Assembly: GCA_030248215.1 (NCBI GenBank) | Contig: JASANG010000324.1 | Location: 1-64,000, forward strand | Reading direction: 5' to 3' | DNA length: 64,000 nucleotides | Origin: Enoplolaimus lenunculus | Taxonomy: Eukaryota > Nematoda > Enoplea > Enoplida > Thoracostomopsidae | In this document: positions 62,346-64,000 of the stretch, one piece after another | Layout: each line of letters opens with the position of its first letter | Position numbering within the stretch: the first letter of the stretch is position 1 | The notes under the pieces: generated by a model | Databases searched by the model: none | Told to the model about the DNA's origin: nothing | What the model saw: the letters and a program-made list of their open reading frames with translations, nothing else | Position numbers and translations under genes: made by a program

Positions 62346-64000
62346 CATTAAGCGAAAGTTTTTGACTTGAAAACGATTTCATATAGACAATTTCTATTGA
62401 GTATTTAAACTAGCCCCGTCATTGTCGCCGTAGACTGCGAGATATCAACCAAGTTTGACATTTGAATTTTCAAGCTTCTTGAATAATATATTAAAAAATC
62501 TGGATTAATTCAAAACGTGCTCATTAGTATAATTTCCGATTGGCCAATCACAATGTTGGTGCGAGAACTTCGAGTCGCTTGCAACTACGTTCACGCGTTC
62601 GAATTATAAATTTAATAGCTCGAATTCCAGTGAATAATTTGCAGTTGCAAAAACTTCAAAGCTGTTTTGTGACAGATTTAGGCTTATGTATATGCTTATA
62701 CTAGTGTTCTGACCCTGAAATAGAAGACTTAACAAATCCATTAATAGTAATTTCTTCGACGCAACAAGATTCTCGAGAACTATTCAAATTTGGAACATAA
62801 ACTTCTAACGAAAGGAAGCGAAGCCAGTCCAGCTCAACTCATACTCGCAACAGCAATCAGAACTGAAATTTTGTATTAAATAGTTAGTACTAAAATTGCG
62901 TTTGGCTTCTCGCTGGCGAGCTTTTCTCCTCTATTATATATCTGCGGTAATCGGCATAAGTGAACGTTTTTTGCCAAAAATAGAAGCCAACCGACTAAAA
63001 TTTCAGTGCCAGATACAGCTACGTGCAATTCTAGAAAATTTTAACTCAAATATAGTTTTAGTTTCTGAACATCTGTTTATAGAGCTTGCAATGCTTGCAC
63101 CCTAGGATTTAAATTTTAAGTATAACAGTTTAAATAGTTACAATAACCATTATTAGCTGATACCAAAACAGTTTTCTATTTTTATAAGTCTTTTTCTAAG
63201 CTTAAGCCTAAACCTTCAATATGAGGCAGTGCGTACGATGGCCAAGCCAAGCATTCAGGCCTATATTTTAAACATACTTTATAGCTTCAAATGTACAAGA
63301 CAGGCCCGGAATGTAAGCATAAGCTAGTCTTAACTCAAGAACACATTTAAATCTACTTTGTAAAGGAGCTGCCGTGATTTTTAGCCATAAAAATTGTTCA
63401 ACTTAGTATTATAAATGCATTAAAGTCATAGGTAGCAAAGTTTGCACTGAGCTCTATTAATCGGATTAGCTTTCGACCTAGACAGCTACTTAGACTACAG
63501 TTAATAGTAGTATCAAATTTAAGATAACCTCTAAATGAAGTGAAAATTTCAATAATTTTGCAAAAATCAATTTCTGAGAATTCGTAAAATTAAGAAAAAA
63601 CCAAATGAAAAATATAATAAGGAACGACAGAAGAGAGGTGGCAATCATTCTCATCAGGTAAAGATAATTTTGTAATTTTCATCGCTAAATATTTAACATT
63701 TATTTATGTTTTGGTTTTACATATCGTATATTAAATATAAATTCCACTAAAACTGTGGCCATTGTGGCTTTTAGGACCGTAACAGTACATGATGCATATT
63801 CATAGGCCAATAGTCAACGCTGAAAAAGCTGTAAGCCAAAGCCAAAGCCTAAGCAAATAATGTGGCCTAAAATCTAAACATACTCTTTTACCGTCCCCGA
63901 GAAATCGGGACGGTCCTAAAACTAACATTTACCAAAGCTCTTTCCGATTACGCAGTTTTTAAAGCCATCGGGTTCTTAATTATATACACTGGAAGAAGCT
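62346..64000. other. Intergenic DNA, no gene seen
   Basis: Contains another dispersed AAATTTTGTA-type repeat (about 62850-62935) and CTAAGC words near 63200 and 63850. No supportable exon. Confidence 0.4.

Overview
The window looks like AT-rich genomic DNA of a non-vertebrate animal, probably a marine invertebrate; the species cannot be named from the sequence. The evidence is one gene of about 32 short exons with GT-AG introns over 42 kb, and many small non-autonomous transposons, a tRNA-like SINE and simple repeats in introns and intergenic DNA. No prokaryotic feature is present.

The main content is a complete minus-strand gene (47332 down to 5458) for a thioester-containing protein of the alpha-2-macroglobulin/complement C3/CD109 superfamily. 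I joined exons by reading phase. The joined CDS with the first variable exon is 4650 nt, a multiple of three, encoding 1549 residues. In order it has a signal peptide (exon 1), macroglobulin domains (exons 2-15), a polybasic RRRRR site (exon 15), a variable or bait segment (exon 17), the conserved ETWIW region (end of exon 17), more macroglobulin domain (18-20), CUB-like sequence, the thioester domain with GCGEQ (exon 23) and a catalytic-type His 116 residues later (exon 24), a receptor-binding-like C-terminal domain (29-31) and a hydrophobic tail suggesting a GPI anchor (exon 32).

The most interesting observation is in the 17 kb between exons 16 and 18. It holds at least four, perhaps five, different versions of exon 17 (30.9-30.7, 27.4-27.2, 23.4-23.2, possibly 21.0-20.9, and 19.2-19.0 kb). 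Each starts after an AG with two bases that complete a codon begun by G, and each ends in the same phase before a GT donor, so any one can join exon 16 to exon 18. The common 3' part (V-R-x-x-F-x-E-T-W-x-W) is conserved and the 5' part is very different in each. This looks like a mutually exclusive bait-exon cassette, as known in some insect and mollusc TEPs. One copy carries a 30-bp tandem repeat inside the bait. Relics of other exon duplications lie beside exons 25, 26 and 29.

Elsewhere: 1-1.1 kb has the last exon of a cysteine-rich, plus-strand gene. 1.1-5.4 kb is intergenic with two hAT-like MITEs and a broken gag-like fossil. 47.3-64 kb has no gene I can support; it holds a tandem duplication, foldback MITEs, tRNA-like sequence and dispersed repeats. 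A recurring theme is small TIR elements with 8-bp target duplications whose interiors are hexamer repeats (CCGGAG, TTCCGA, CCGAAT, CCTAAG).
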